This document shows positions 8,992-17,709 of a DNA stretch of 64,000 bases, piece after piece (the first letter of the stretch is position 1; each line of letters starts with the position of its first letter). The DNA is from Litoreibacter halocynthiae (GTDB lineage: Bacteria > Pseudomonadota > Alphaproteobacteria > Rhodobacterales > Rhodobacteraceae): the NCBI RefSeq assembly GCF_004365635.1, contig NZ_SOBH01000002.1, positions 310,001 through 374,000 on the forward strand. The letters run 5' to 3'. The notes beneath the pieces are model-generated. The model was not told the origin of the DNA, made no database searches, and saw only the letters and a program-made list of their open reading frames with translations. A program made the translations under genes and the position numbers.

Positions 8992-9459
8992 TCAGTCGTC
9001 TTTACCTAAGGGCGGGCGAAGCTCGTGGACGAAGTCCTCGAAATCATCCGCGGCCTGGAAGTTTTTGTAGACCGAGGCAAAGCGCACATAGGCGACCGTG
9101 TCGATGCGGGCCAGCGCTTCCATCACGATCTCGCCGATGGCGGTGGACTGGATGTCGGTCTCGCCCATGCTTTCCAGTCGGCGCACGATGCCTGAAATCA
9201 TCTGGTCAATCCGCTCCGGATCAACGGGACGTTTCTGCATGGAGATACGAATGGAGCGTTCCAACTTGTCGCGGTCGAAATCTTCGCGTTTGCCGGAGGA
9301 TTTGATAACCACCAGATCGCGCAGCTGTACGCGCTCATATGTGGTGAAACGGCCTCCGCAAGCCGGACAAAAACGTCGGCGGCGGATCGCCACGTGATCT
9401 TCGGCGGGACGGGAGTCCTTCACCTGGGTGTCTACATTACCGCAAAATGGACAGCGCAT
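8992..9459 (-). CDS. nrdR: transcriptional repressor NrdR
   Basis: Nucleotide-sensing repressor of ribonucleotide reductase genes, 155 aa (usual length). The N-terminal zinc ribbon uses Cys3, Cys6, Cys31 and Cys34. The ATP-cone occupies about residues 49-139 ([20 protein letters not shown]). It is first in an operon with ribD. A consensus DnaA-box sequence lies about 45 nt upstream of its start. Confidence 0.97.
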   Translation of the reverse strand: MRCPFCGNVDTQVKDSRPAEDHVAIRRRRFCPACGGRFTTYERVQLRDLVVIKSSGKREDFDRDKLERSIRISMQKRPVDPERIDQMISGIVRRLESMGETDIQSTAIGEIVMEALARIDTVAYVRFASVYKNFQAADDFEDFVHELRPPLGKDD

Positions 9460-9490
9460 CGTTGTTTTCCCTCTATCCTCAGCCTGGGTG

Positions 9491-9510
9491 TTATCCCCCA
9501 GTTATCCACA
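9491..9510 (-). promoter_or_regulatory. DnaA-box-like sites upstream of nrdR
   Basis: TTATCCACA at 9502-9510 matches the strict DnaA 9-mer. TTATCCCCC at 9491-9499 is a degenerate copy in the same orientation, 11 nt away. They sit 30-50 nt upstream of the nrdR start, a promoter-like position. A 9-mer can occur by chance, so only the exact copy plus its location supports the call. Confidence 0.35.
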
Positions 9511-9565
9511 GGCACTATAGGCAGTCCGCTACAGTTTGGGTAGTGGGGAATTCACCCCCCAAAGC

Positions 9566-9982
9566 CTAGTGAGACAGATGCGCCACGACCTGCCTTTGAT
9601 GCGGATGGTCGCGGTGCTCGAACAGGTAGAGGCCCTGCCAAGTACCCAAGGCCAGTTGCCCTTGCTGCACAGGAATACCCAGCGACACCGGCATCATCGC
9701 GGCCTTGATATGCGCGGGCATGTCGTCGGGGCCTTCATAGGTGTGGGTCAGGTAGGACATGCCCGGATCGGTCGTGGGCGGCACCAATCGCGCGAAGAAA
9801 TTGCGCAGGTCTGTTTGCACCTCGGGGTCGGCGTTTTCCTGAATAAGCAGCGAGCACGAGGTATGGCGCACGAACAGCGTGAGCAAACCGTCTTTGACGG
9901 GTTGCTTGGCAAGCCAGCCCTGCACATCACGGGTGAATTCGTACAGGCCCTGCCCTTGGGTGAAGATGGTGAATGTGGTCAT
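9566..9982 (-). CDS. YjbQ family (UPF0047) protein, possible secondary thiamine-phosphate synthase
   Basis: A 138-aa single-domain protein of the YjbQ/UPF0047 family. LFVRHTSCSLLIQENADP (near residues 36-53) and the C-terminal GTWQGLYLFEHRD are the family signatures. E. coli YjbQ can weakly replace thiamine-phosphate synthase, but the physiological role is not settled. The ATG overlaps the stop of the upstream DUF4166 protein in an ATGA, so translation is coupled. Confidence 0.93.
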   Translation of the reverse strand: MTTFTIFTQGQGLYEFTRDVQGWLAKQPVKDGLLTLFVRHTSCSLLIQENADPEVQTDLRNFFARLVPPTTDPGMSYLTHTYEGPDDMPAHIKAAMMPVSLGIPVQQGQLALGTWQGLYLFEHRDHPHQRQVVAHLSH

Positions 9983-11646
9983 TGCGGCTCCAAGTGACCT
10001 TTGTAGTGCACGATTAACGCCCCGTTGGGCAAGCTGAGGCGCACGTCAAACCGGAAACGGCCTTCGGCATCCACGCTCTCGCGCGTCTCGCTGATCGGGG
10101 TGAGGAAGCGCGGGATCGGGATAATTCCGAAGGCACGGCCGTTGGTGACAGGAAAAAGCAGCTCACCATTGATCACCGTCAGATCAAGCCCGAAGGTCAG
10201 GGGGCCGAACGTCTCGGTCATGCCCTTCAACGGATCGTAGCGCAGGACGGAGCGGAAGGTTTTGCCGCCCATATCGCGCGTCCATTTCTCGGACTGCCCG
10301 TCGGCCACTATCTCGACCTTGGCCGGCACCTCACCACCCTTGAGCGGGAACCCTCCGCAGAGGGCCGCTATCTTGCCAAGGAGCGTGGTGGCCGTCTCGA
10401 TATTCGCCACCCCCTTGAACCGCGTCACATGCGCCGGACTATGCAACGCCTTCACAGGCTGCGTCAGCTCGTCGAAATCCGCGCCCAGCGCTTGCGCGAA
10501 AATCGGGGTCAGCGCGCGGTCCCGCCTCTCGAACCTTGCATGAATGGTTGCCAACTGCGCTTCGGCCTTCGCACGGGTGAATGCGGCCAAGGCGGGGCGC
10601 GCGCCAGCGGGGGCTTGTCCGGAAAGAAGCTGATCCAGCAGGATCGCAGCGGGTTGCACAGGTGTTTTGGGGCCGTGGCCATCAGGGATGATCATGTCCC
10701 AGACGCGTTCTTGACGGATGCCCCCGACGCTGCCCTGAACGCGCACCCTCATGCCGCCGGCGTCGGAACCGAACCTTAGGAATTGGTTGGACAGCACAAG
10801 CAGCGGTTTCGAAAGACAGTCCAGCGATGTGAGACCAAGGGCTGGTACGATATAACGCGCGACGCTCAGGGACCGGTGGAACAATGACAGCTCCAGCCCC
10901 GCGCGCGCCGTGACAGTTGCCGCCTTGAAATGCCGGGGGAACAGGGCGGCATCCGGCGTGTTCACCAGTGCGGCAAGCCGCGGCTTCAGCTTGGTGTCGC
11001 CAACCTGCGGTGCCACGCGGGTGCTGTCGGCCCAGCCATAGGCAGTCTCGGTCCGCCCGCCACGACGGCGCGGGAACGGCTTGCCTACCTGCCCCAAGAT
11101 CGCCTGCATGACAGAGAGGCCCCGAGGGGTTTTGTTACCGGGAACGATGGAGGTTTCGATCAGGTCGATGTCGTCGAGGCCCGCTCTTAAATCCGCAACA
11201 ATGGCGGAGGACAAAGCGGGCGTTGTCGACGCGCCTGACCAAGCGCAAAGGCCCTTTTCCTTTGCCGAGGCGTCCAGAGCAGTGATCCCCGCCACAAACT
11301 CCGCGCCATCGGCAATGTCCAAGTAATGCGCCCCTGCGTTCAACACGGCCTCGGCAAAGGCATATGGTGCTGTACCGTAGTTTTGAAACGGACCGGAGCA
11401 GTCGATGACAGCGAATGGTTCAAGTTGCGCCAGCGCGGCCGCCACCGCCTTCAAATCCGTGCGATCAAAGGCAAGCGACGAGGCCCCCAGTTCTGTTGCC
11501 AACGGAGTGAGCGTGCTTAGGGTGCGGCCTGCCAAGGTCAGGGCGATATCGTCGCGTGTGCTCAACTGGCAGGCAAGATGCCCACCGAACAAGCCGGTGG
11601 CCCCAACAAGGAGGACGGGTTCAGGCAAGGAAGCGATCCTGCACAT
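9979..11646 (-). CDS. saccharopine dehydrogenase-like NAD(P)-binding protein with DUF4166 domain
   Basis: About 555 aa. The N-terminal Rossmann domain starts VLLVGATGLFGG (residues 11-22) and continues with a saccharopine-dehydrogenase-like fold (VIDCSGPFQNYG, HYLDIADGAEF). The C-terminal part (from about 380) matches DUF4166 with GGKTFRSVLRYDP and FDVRLSLPNGALIVHY. The substrate is unknown, and lysine metabolism is not implied. ATG at 11646 overlaps the upstream DCC gene by 26 nt. A TTG at 11628 with AGGA spaced 8 nt upstream is a good alternative start. The open frame extends further upstream but lacks similarity. Confidence 0.82.
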   Translation of the reverse strand: MCRIASLPEPVLLVGATGLFGGHLACQLSTRDDIALTLAGRTLSTLTPLATELGASSLAFDRTDLKAVAAALAQLEPFAVIDCSGPFQNYGTAPYAFAEAVLNAGAHYLDIADGAEFVAGITALDASAKEKGLCAWSGASTTPALSSAIVADLRAGLDDIDLIETSIVPGNKTPRGLSVMQAILGQVGKPFPRRRGGRTETAYGWADSTRVAPQVGDTKLKPRLAALVNTPDAALFPRHFKAATVTARAGLELSLFHRSLSVARYIVPALGLTSLDCLSKPLLVLSNQFLRFGSDAGGMRVRVQGSVGGIRQERVWDMIIPDGHGPKTPVQPAAILLDQLLSGQAPAGARPALAAFTRAKAEAQLATIHARFERRDRALTPIFAQALGADFDELTQPVKALHSPAHVTRFKGVANIETATTLLGKIAALCGGFPLKGGEVPAKVEIVADGQSEKWTRDMGGKTFRSVLRYDPLKGMTETFGPLTFGLDLTVINGELLFPVTNGRAFGIIPIPRFLTPISETRESVDAEGRFRFDVRLSLPNGALIVHYKGHLEPQ

Positions 11647-12097
11647 CCGGCGTTGGCACAAGGCACGCATCGGTCTTGCCGAATATCGCATAGCGGTTGC
11701 GCGCAATGCGGTTGTAAAGCCAGTCGGCAACGGGGCGCGGCAACACGCGCACCACTTGGGCGACGCGCCATCCACCGCCAAGCGCGCCCGTGGCGGCGGC
11801 AAACGCATCAAGTTTGGTGTAAATGCGACCGTCCACGATGACGACATTCGTATCGTAATCCGCGGATTTCAGGCCAAGATGTGCATAGAGCGCCTCGCCC
11901 AGTTCGGATTGGGCAATCACGAACTTGAACCGTCCGGCATGGTCATGCTTGAGCATGAATTTCAGAAACCCCGAACACAGCACACAGACACCATCAAACA
12001 CGACCACATCGGCGCCTTTGGTCAACGCCGTCACATGGGGGTCAGGATCAAACTGTGCCATATCAATCAGATAGGGTGCCACAAGCAGCTTTTGCAT
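11621..12097 (-). CDS. DCC family thiol-disulfide oxidoreductase-like protein (DUF393)
   Basis: A 158-aa thioredoxin-fold-like protein of the DCC family. The defining motif DGVCVLC places Asp35, Cys38 and Cys41 after a beta-strand (VVVFDGVC). RNRYAIFGKTDAC near the C-terminus is also family-typical. The family is taken to be a thiol-disulfide oxidoreductase, but its substrates are unknown. It sits between a secreted protein gene (18-nt gap) and the DUF4166 protein (overlap) in one minus-strand operon. Confidence 0.9.
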   Translation of the reverse strand: MQKLLVAPYLIDMAQFDPDPHVTALTKGADVVVFDGVCVLCSGFLKFMLKHDHAGRFKFVIAQSELGEALYAHLGLKSADYDTNVVIVDGRIYTKLDAFAAATGALGGGWRVAQVVRVLPRPVADWLYNRIARNRYAIFGKTDACLVPTPDVQDRFLA

Positions 12098-12115
12098 GTG
12101 CGGCGGTTTCGCAGG

Positions 12116-12607
12116 TCACTTGCAATCATCCCACGCAAAGGACGCAGGGTCATAGCACAATCCTGCCGCCTCGCGCATGGCATAGAGCGCGTCGATATTG
12201 GTCACAACGCTCCCTGCATCGCATTGCACGGAGGCGATATGTTGTCCGCTTTGGAACACCTCTACCCCGCCCCTGACCTGCACGTCTTCCGGAGTGCGAT
12301 CAACGGCACTTGAGACCTCGTAGGTATATGCCCCGTTGTCCAAGGTCACCGCTTCCCAAATGGCCGAGCCGATACCGGGCCACGGGGTGTATCCGACCTG
12401 CCGAACCGTGCGGACCAGTTCAAGGTCGGGAGACCTACCCACTTTGCCAAACCTGTAAATCACGCTCGCGCCATCCGTGCAGAGGTCCAGGGCTTTAGCC
12501 CCTTTACCGGTGGTGCAACTCACGAGGGTTGTCATGTTGGGGGCGCAATCGGCGACTGCGCTGGCTGGAACGCAGAGTGCAAAAGCGAAGATCAGGTGAA
12601 TGCGCAT
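12116..12607 (-). CDS. secreted hypothetical protein, 163 aa
   Basis: Not recognised. It has a clear Sec signal peptide (hydrophobic residues 5-19, cleavage near ASAVA) and a mature part of about 144 residues with several cysteines (near 21, 31, 43, 129, 151 and 162), so disulfides in the periplasm are likely. It is first in the operon with the DCC, DUF4166 and YjbQ genes and divergent from the dksA-like gene at 12714. Confidence 0.72.
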   Translation of the reverse strand: MRIHLIFAFALCVPASAVADCAPNMTTLVSCTTGKGAKALDLCTDGASVIYRFGKVGRSPDLELVRTVRQVGYTPWPGIGSAIWEAVTLDNGAYTYEVSSAVDRTPEDVQVRGGVEVFQSGQHIASVQCDAGSVVTNIDALYAMREAAGLCYDPASFAWDDCK

Positions 12608-12713
12608 GGCGGATGCTCCAATGGATGCAAATCCTGCATATCAGCCTGCTTGATTTCGGTCAAAGTCGCAGACTTGGTGCGGGCATAGGCTACCTGAAAA
12701 GGAGGACACGACC

Positions 12714-13031
12714 ATGACGACAACAGCCCAATACAAGTCCAAGCTTCTGGCGCGCCGTGCAGAATTAGTGGAACGTAGTGAAGAAGTTGAGTCCGAGTTG
12801 GACGCGCATAATTCAAAGGACTGGGAAGAACTGGCCGTTGAGCGTGAAACGGACGAGGTGTTGGAGGGCCTTGGCAACAACGCCGCTGCCGAAATCATCC
12901 GCATCGACGCGGCACTCAAGCGGATCGAAGAAGGCCAGTTCGGTTTTTGCGTCAAATGCGATGACCAGATCAGTGCGGAGCGGTTGGAACTATTGCCCTA
13001 CACACCCTTTTGTCGCAATTGCGCAACTTGA
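12714..13031 (+). CDS. DksA/TraR-type zinc-finger protein
   Basis: A 105-aa small DksA-like protein. An N-terminal coiled-coil (about residues 5-70, rich in Glu/Arg) is followed by the C4 zinc finger FCVKC...FCRNC with Cys79, Cys82, Cys100 and Cys103. Members bind the RNA polymerase secondary channel. This short class lacks the full-length DksA N-terminus, so ppGpp synergy is uncertain. AAGGAGG lies 8 nt before the start. It is monocistronic and convergent with rpoD through a shared terminator. Confidence 0.87.
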   Translation: MTTTAQYKSKLLARRAELVERSEEVESELDAHNSKDWEELAVERETDEVLEGLGNNAAAEIIRIDAALKRIEEGQFGFCVKCDDQISAERLELLPYTPFCRNCAT

Positions 13032-13042
13032 TCCCATCAAGA

Positions 13043-13066
13043 AAAAAGCGCCCCTCGGGGCGCTTT
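13043..13066. terminator. bidirectional intrinsic terminator between the dksA-like gene and rpoD
   Basis: The stem GCGCCC/GGGCGC with a CTCG loop is extended by A:T pairs (AAAA before, TTTT after), so both strands read as a G+C stem plus T tract. It lies 12 nt after the dksA-like stop and 5 nt after the rpoD stop. Confidence 0.9.
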
Positions 13067-13070
13067 TGTT

Positions 13071-15053
13071 TTATTGATCCAGGAAGCTGCGCAGTTTGCG
13101 CGACCGCGAAGGGTGCTTGAGCTTTCGCAGCGCCTTCGCCTCGATCTGGCGAATACGCTCGCGGGTCACCGAGAACTGCTGGCCCACTTCTTCCAACGTG
13201 TGGTCGGTGTTCATCCCAATCCCGAACCGCATCCGCAGAACACGCTCCTCGCGCGGCGTCAGGGACGACAGCACACGGGTTGTGGTTTCCTTGAGGTTTT
13301 CCTGAATGGCCGAGTCCAGCGGAAGAACCGCATTCTTGTCCTCGATGAAATCGCCAAGTTGTGAGTCTTCCTCGTCACCGATTGGCGTCTCGAGGCTGAT
13401 CGGCTCTTTCGCGATCTTCATCACCTTGCGCACTTTTTCGAGCGGCATTTGCAACTTTTCGGCCAATTCTTCCGGCGTCGGCTCGCGGCCGATTTCGTGG
13501 AGCATTTGGCGACCGGTGCGGACCAGCTTGTTGATCGTCTCGATCATGTGGACCGGAATACGGATCGTGCGCGCCTGATCTGCGATGGAGCGGGTGATCG
13601 CCTGACGGATCCACCATGTCGCATAGGTCGAGAACTTGTAGCCGCGGCGGTATTCGAACTTGTCCACGGCCTTCATCAAGCCGATGTTACCCTCTTGGAT
13701 GAGGTCAAGGAATTGTAGGCCGCGGTTGGTGTATTTCTTGGCGATGGAGATCACGAGGCGCAGGTTGGCCTCGACCATTTCCTTCTTGGCCTGACGGGCT
13801 TCTTTCTCGCCCTTCTGGACCTGCTGCACGATGCGGCGGAATTCGGTGATATCGACGCCCACATACTGACCGACTTGGGCCATCTCGGCGCGCAGGTCTT
13901 CAACCTTCTCGCGGGAGCGTTCGATCAGCGCAGTCCAGCCACGACCGGTTTTTGCAGTAATGCGTTCAACCCAGCCGGGGTCCAACTCGTAGCCGCGATA
14001 CTCGTCGATGAATTCGCGGCGGTTGATGCGGGCTTGGTCGGCCAATTTTACCATGCTCGAATCGATCGACATGATGCGGCGGTTAATGCCGTAAAGCTGA
14101 TCGATCAGCGCTTCGATACGGTTGTTGTGCAGGTGAAGCGAGTTCACCATCGTCACGATTTCCGTCCGGAGCGCCTGATACGCGCCCTCTTCCTTCTTGG
14201 AGAAGGTGTCATCGTGGTTGATCGCTGCCGAAATCCGCAGGTCCTGCATATCGGCCAGCTTCAGATAGTCGTTGGCGATAATGTCGAGAGTTTCGAGCAC
14301 GCGCGGCTTCAGCGCGGCTTCCATCGCGGCAAGCGACATGTTTGCTTGCTCGTCCTCATCCTCGTCATCGTCATCTTCTTTGGCAATCGGGTTGCCATCG
14401 GCATCAAGTTCTTGCGCATCGTCGCCAGATTTGGCTTCGCCGCCTGCGGGGGTCGCGACGACAGGTTCGGTAACTTCGTCATCTTCTTCGAGGGTGTTAC
14501 CGAATGTGGTCTCAAGGTCGATCACGTCGCGCAGCAGAATGTCCTCGGACAAAAGCTCGTCGCGCCAGATGGTGATCGCCTGGAACGTCAGCGGGCTTTC
14601 ACAAAGCCCCGCGATCATGGTGTTCCGGCCAGCTTCGATGCGCTTGGCGATGGCTATTTCGCCTTCGCGGGACAAAAGCTCGACTGATCCCATTTCGCGC
14701 AGATACATGCGGACGGGATCGTCGGTGCGGTCCAGAACTTCCGTTGTCGACGAGGAAAGCACCACATCCTTGGAGGCGTTGTTAACTTCGACCAGATCTT
14801 TGGTGGAGCCGTCGTCCTCGGCCTCTTCTTCTTCGATAATGTTGATGCCCATTTCGGACAGCATCGACATCACGTCTTCGATTTGCTCGGACGCAACCTG
14901 ATCGGGCGGAAGCACCTGATTGAGTTGTTCGTAGGTGATGTAGCCGCGCACCCGCGCCTCGGCGATCATCTTTTTGACGGCGGCTTGGCTCATATCAAGG
15001 CCAGCTGCTGCATCCTCGCGCGCTTGCGTCTGATCGTCGGTGTCTTTGGCCAT
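13071..15053 (-). CDS. rpoD: RNA polymerase primary sigma factor RpoD (sigma-70)
   Basis: Housekeeping sigma factor, 660 aa. Region 1.1 is N-terminal. Region 1.2 contains [16 protein letters not shown]. An acidic non-conserved insert with [10 protein letters not shown] follows. The core regions 2.1-2.4 are plain ([37 protein letters not shown]), as are region 3 and region 4.2, the -35-binding helix-turn-helix ([20 protein letters not shown]) near the C-terminus. It lies downstream of dnaG, as in the macromolecular synthesis operon, but the roughly 100-bp gap is full of inverted GANTC sites. Confidence 0.98.
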   Translation of the reverse strand: MAKDTDDQTQAREDAAAGLDMSQAAVKKMIAEARVRGYITYEQLNQVLPPDQVASEQIEDVMSMLSEMGINIIEEEEAEDDGSTKDLVEVNNASKDVVLSSSTTEVLDRTDDPVRMYLREMGSVELLSREGEIAIAKRIEAGRNTMIAGLCESPLTFQAITIWRDELLSEDILLRDVIDLETTFGNTLEEDDEVTEPVVATPAGGEAKSGDDAQELDADGNPIAKEDDDDEDEDEQANMSLAAMEAALKPRVLETLDIIANDYLKLADMQDLRISAAINHDDTFSKKEEGAYQALRTEIVTMVNSLHLHNNRIEALIDQLYGINRRIMSIDSSMVKLADQARINRREFIDEYRGYELDPGWVERITAKTGRGWTALIERSREKVEDLRAEMAQVGQYVGVDITEFRRIVQQVQKGEKEARQAKKEMVEANLRLVISIAKKYTNRGLQFLDLIQEGNIGLMKAVDKFEYRRGYKFSTYATWWIRQAITRSIADQARTIRIPVHMIETINKLVRTGRQMLHEIGREPTPEELAEKLQMPLEKVRKVMKIAKEPISLETPIGDEEDSQLGDFIEDKNAVLPLDSAIQENLKETTTRVLSSLTPREERVLRMRFGIGMNTDHTLEEVGQQFSVTRERIRQIEAKALRKLKHPSRSRKLRSFLDQ

Positions 15054-15082
15054 GAAATGCCTCCAAAAAAGCGCCTAGGGGT

Positions 15083-15129
15083 GATTCGCGCGAATCTACC
15101 CGAATCAATAGCGCGAATCAGAGTGATTC
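15083..15129. promoter_or_regulatory. cluster of five GANTC (CcrM-type) sites in two inverted repeats
   Basis: GANTC occurs at 15083, 15092, 15102, 15115 and 15125. The first two form the perfect 14-bp palindrome GATTCGCGCGAATC. The last two form GCGAATCA-GAG-TGATTCGC. GANTC is the target of the cell-cycle methyltransferase CcrM in alphaproteobacteria. The cluster lies 30-80 nt upstream of rpoD, between it and dnaG, where an rpoD promoter or an mRNA processing hairpin would be. Confidence 0.55.
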
Positions 15130-15152
15130 GCACGTCGGTTTATATGCGGGGC

Positions 15153-17111
15153 TCACTGCCCCTTCTTCACCCATATCTCGCCGTCGATAAGCGACTGCAA
15201 GTAGTCAGACATAGATCCGCGATCTTCGCCGTCACCCCCGTCGGATACCCCCTTGCTGCGTAAGGACGCATTGCGGGCCTCGGCGGCTTGCCCCACACGC
15301 CATGTCAGCGCCTCATCGGCCACGCCTGCAAGGTCTTCAACGGCATCTTCAACCTCACGTTGAACGCCGCGACGCGCCTCCAGCTTGGCCAGTTCTTCTG
15401 CCATGGTCATACGGGTTGTTTTCAAATCCGCCCCTGCCCTGACCGCAGGAGCAATTTGCACATGGCTAAGCGACCACAGCTTTTCAAGGGGTGCCGCCCC
15501 GATCTCGGCGGTGAGAATGTTTTTCAAATGCTCCGAATCAGTTTCGTCGCTGTGGCGCAGCAATGCCGCCAGCATCTTGCGATGGTCCTCCCCGTGAAAA
15601 TCCAGCGTCTCCAGATCTGACAGGAAATGGTTCAGCAAATCGGGATGTGCAATCAGGATCGCAAGGATCACTGCCTCACGCATCCGCTCCTCCACATCCG
15701 TACTTTGCGCCAGCAGCGAGTTTTTGGTCGACTGAACAGCCACGCCCTTGTCGGGAAACTTCCCCTTGCCCTTCCATGACCCGCGATCACGGTTTGGCTT
15801 CCATTCACCTTCGCGTGGTGCGGGGTTCAGGTTGAACAGCTCTGCCCGCAATCGTTTAATCTCGTGGCCATAGTGACTGCGTAAATTGCCATCGGAAATT
15901 TTCGTCAAAGCCGCCCGCAGCGACTGGTCGAGAGCAGAGCGGCGTTCGGGGCTGTCGAAAACCTTGCCTTCAGTCTCGCGCTGCCAAAGCAGATGCACCA
16001 GTGGTTTGGAGTTTTCGACCAGCGCCCGCATCGCGTCCACACCTTGCTCCTTGATCAGATCATCGGGGTCCAACCCTTCGGGCAAGACACAAAAGCGCAA
16101 GGATTGACCGGCAGACAGCATCGGCAGAGCCAGATCAATCAACCGCATGGCGGCCCTAAGGCCCGCCGTGTCGCCATCAAGGGCAATGATCGGTTCGGGC
16201 GAAATGCGCCACAACAGCTGCAACTGCGTCTCGGTCACAGCGGTGCCCAGCGGGGCCACGGTCGATGTGAGACCTGCCGCCGTCAACGCGATCACGTCCA
16301 TATAGCCCTCGGCCACGATCAGCGGCTCGCCTTTTCCTGCGGCCTCACGGGCGGGGCCGTGGTTGTAGAGGCTGCGGCCTTTGTCGAACAATTCGGTCTC
16401 GGGCGAGTTCAGGTATTTGGCGTTGTCATTGGGGTCCATCGCACGCCCACCAAACGCAATGCAGCGTTTGCGAGGGTCACGGATCGGGAACATGATGCGG
16501 TTGCGGAAGGTGTCATAAGGCTTGCCGCCCTTGGTCGAGGCTTTGGCCAACCCTGCGGCAAGGATCAACTCCTCCGCCACACCTTTGCCGGTCAGGTGGT
16601 CCCACAGGTTTTGCCAGCCATCGGGGGCAAAGCCGATGTCGAACTGGTCTTGGGTCTGCTGCGATAGCCCGCGGTTATTGATGTAGTCGCGCGCCGCCGC
16701 CCCTGCGCCAGACTTCAGTTGCAACCGGTAGAACTGGACAGCCTGCTCCATCACCTCGGCCAACTGCGTCCGGCGGTCGGACTTCTTTTGCGCCTGCGGA
16801 TCGCGGGCCGGCATCGTCATACCCGCCTCCCGCGCCATAATCTCGACCGCCTCCATGAAGGAGACGTTTTCGGTTTCCTGAATGAACCCAAGCGCGTCAC
16901 CTTTGGCTTGGCACCCGAAGCAATAGTAATAGCCCTTGCGGTCATCGACGTGAAAGCTGGCGGATTTTTCCTGATGGAACGGGCATGGCGCCCACATGTC
17001 GCCCTTGCCAGGATTGGACTTGCGCGTGTCCCACATGACCTTGCGCCCCACCACCTGAGAGATGGAGGTGCGTTCGCGCAATTCGTCAAGGAAACCGGGT
17101 GGCAAGCTCAT
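15153..17111 (-). CDS. dnaG: DNA primase DnaG
   Basis: Synthesises RNA primers for replication, 652 aa. The N-terminal zinc-binding domain has Cys43, His46, Cys64 and Cys67 (CPFHQEKSASFHV...YYCFGC). The Toprim catalytic core shows VAEGYMDVIAL near 275 and ALDGDTAGLRA near 320. The C-terminal part (about 470-652) is the DnaB-interaction region. The start MSLPPGFLDEL is chosen by family; the frame remains open another 37 codons upstream without similarity. It is followed by rpoD. Confidence 0.97.
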   Translation of the reverse strand: MSLPPGFLDELRERTSISQVVGRKVMWDTRKSNPGKGDMWAPCPFHQEKSASFHVDDRKGYYYCFGCQAKGDALGFIQETENVSFMEAVEIMAREAGMTMPARDPQAQKKSDRRTQLAEVMEQAVQFYRLQLKSGAGAAARDYINNRGLSQQTQDQFDIGFAPDGWQNLWDHLTGKGVAEELILAAGLAKASTKGGKPYDTFRNRIMFPIRDPRKRCIAFGGRAMDPNDNAKYLNSPETELFDKGRSLYNHGPAREAAGKGEPLIVAEGYMDVIALTAAGLTSTVAPLGTAVTETQLQLLWRISPEPIIALDGDTAGLRAAMRLIDLALPMLSAGQSLRFCVLPEGLDPDDLIKEQGVDAMRALVENSKPLVHLLWQRETEGKVFDSPERRSALDQSLRAALTKISDGNLRSHYGHEIKRLRAELFNLNPAPREGEWKPNRDRGSWKGKGKFPDKGVAVQSTKNSLLAQSTDVEERMREAVILAILIAHPDLLNHFLSDLETLDFHGEDHRKMLAALLRHSDETDSEHLKNILTAEIGAAPLEKLWSLSHVQIAPAVRAGADLKTTRMTMAEELAKLEARRGVQREVEDAVEDLAGVADEALTWRVGQAAEARNASLRSKGVSDGGDGEDRGSMSDYLQSLIDGEIWVKKGQ

Positions 17112-17175
17112 GGACCAGAATATCGGGCCGCGCGGCCCCAAAGTCCAGTGATGCCGTTTATTATTCGTCGCGTCC

Positions 17176-17709
17176 TTATTCGGGCAACGCCGCCTGCGCA
17201 GTGACCGACACCATGACCTCACGCAACTCGTGCGTCAGCGTCTTGGCGAAGGCGCGGAAGACCATAATTTCAAAGCCATCTGCTCGTTTAACAATGATCG
17301 CTGTCATGTGGCCGACGAGGGAGCGGGCAACGTCGCCTTCGCCCATTTGACCCAGGTCGAGGGGGCAAACCCGCGCCATGACCTGTGGAGCGCTTTCGCC
17401 CGACAGCACCACCGAACACCATGCATCGGACTGGTCGGTGATCGCGGCGGGCAGCTTGGGGGGCGTGGCGCCGATCAGGAAATACTGACCGCGCGCGGTC
17501 CATAGTATTTCAACGTCGTCTTTCGCGGTCGCGCGCCCTGTGTCCGGCAGACTAACGCCTGTGGCTTTCTTCAACGCTGCAGAGACTTCCGCCCCCTTGA
17601 ACGGTGCGATGGAATGCATCTTGCGAAGCGGCAATTCGGTCAATGTCATGGTGCCTATGGTGACCGGAAGCAGCCCTTCGGCGGCGGATTTTGCGATAAG
17701 ATCAATCAC
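17176..17709 (-). CDS. soxG: sarcosine oxidase gamma subunit
   Basis: Small subunit of heterotetrameric sarcosine oxidase, 177 aa from a GTG codon that overlaps the soxA stop by 8 nt. It resembles the GcvT-like fold and has ILWTARGQYFLIG and MGEGDVARSLVGHMTA. The longer open frame beginning at 17772 lies fully inside soxA and is not supported. It is last gene of the soxBDAG operon. Confidence 0.9.
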   Translation of the reverse strand: MIDLIAKSAAEGLLPVTIGTMTLTELPLRKMHSIAPFKGAEVSAALKKATGVSLPDTGRATAKDDVEILWTARGQYFLIGATPPKLPAAITDQSDAWCSVVLSGESAPQVMARVCPLDLGQMGEGDVARSLVGHMTAIIVKRADGFEIMVFRAFAKTLTHELREVMVSVTAQAALPE

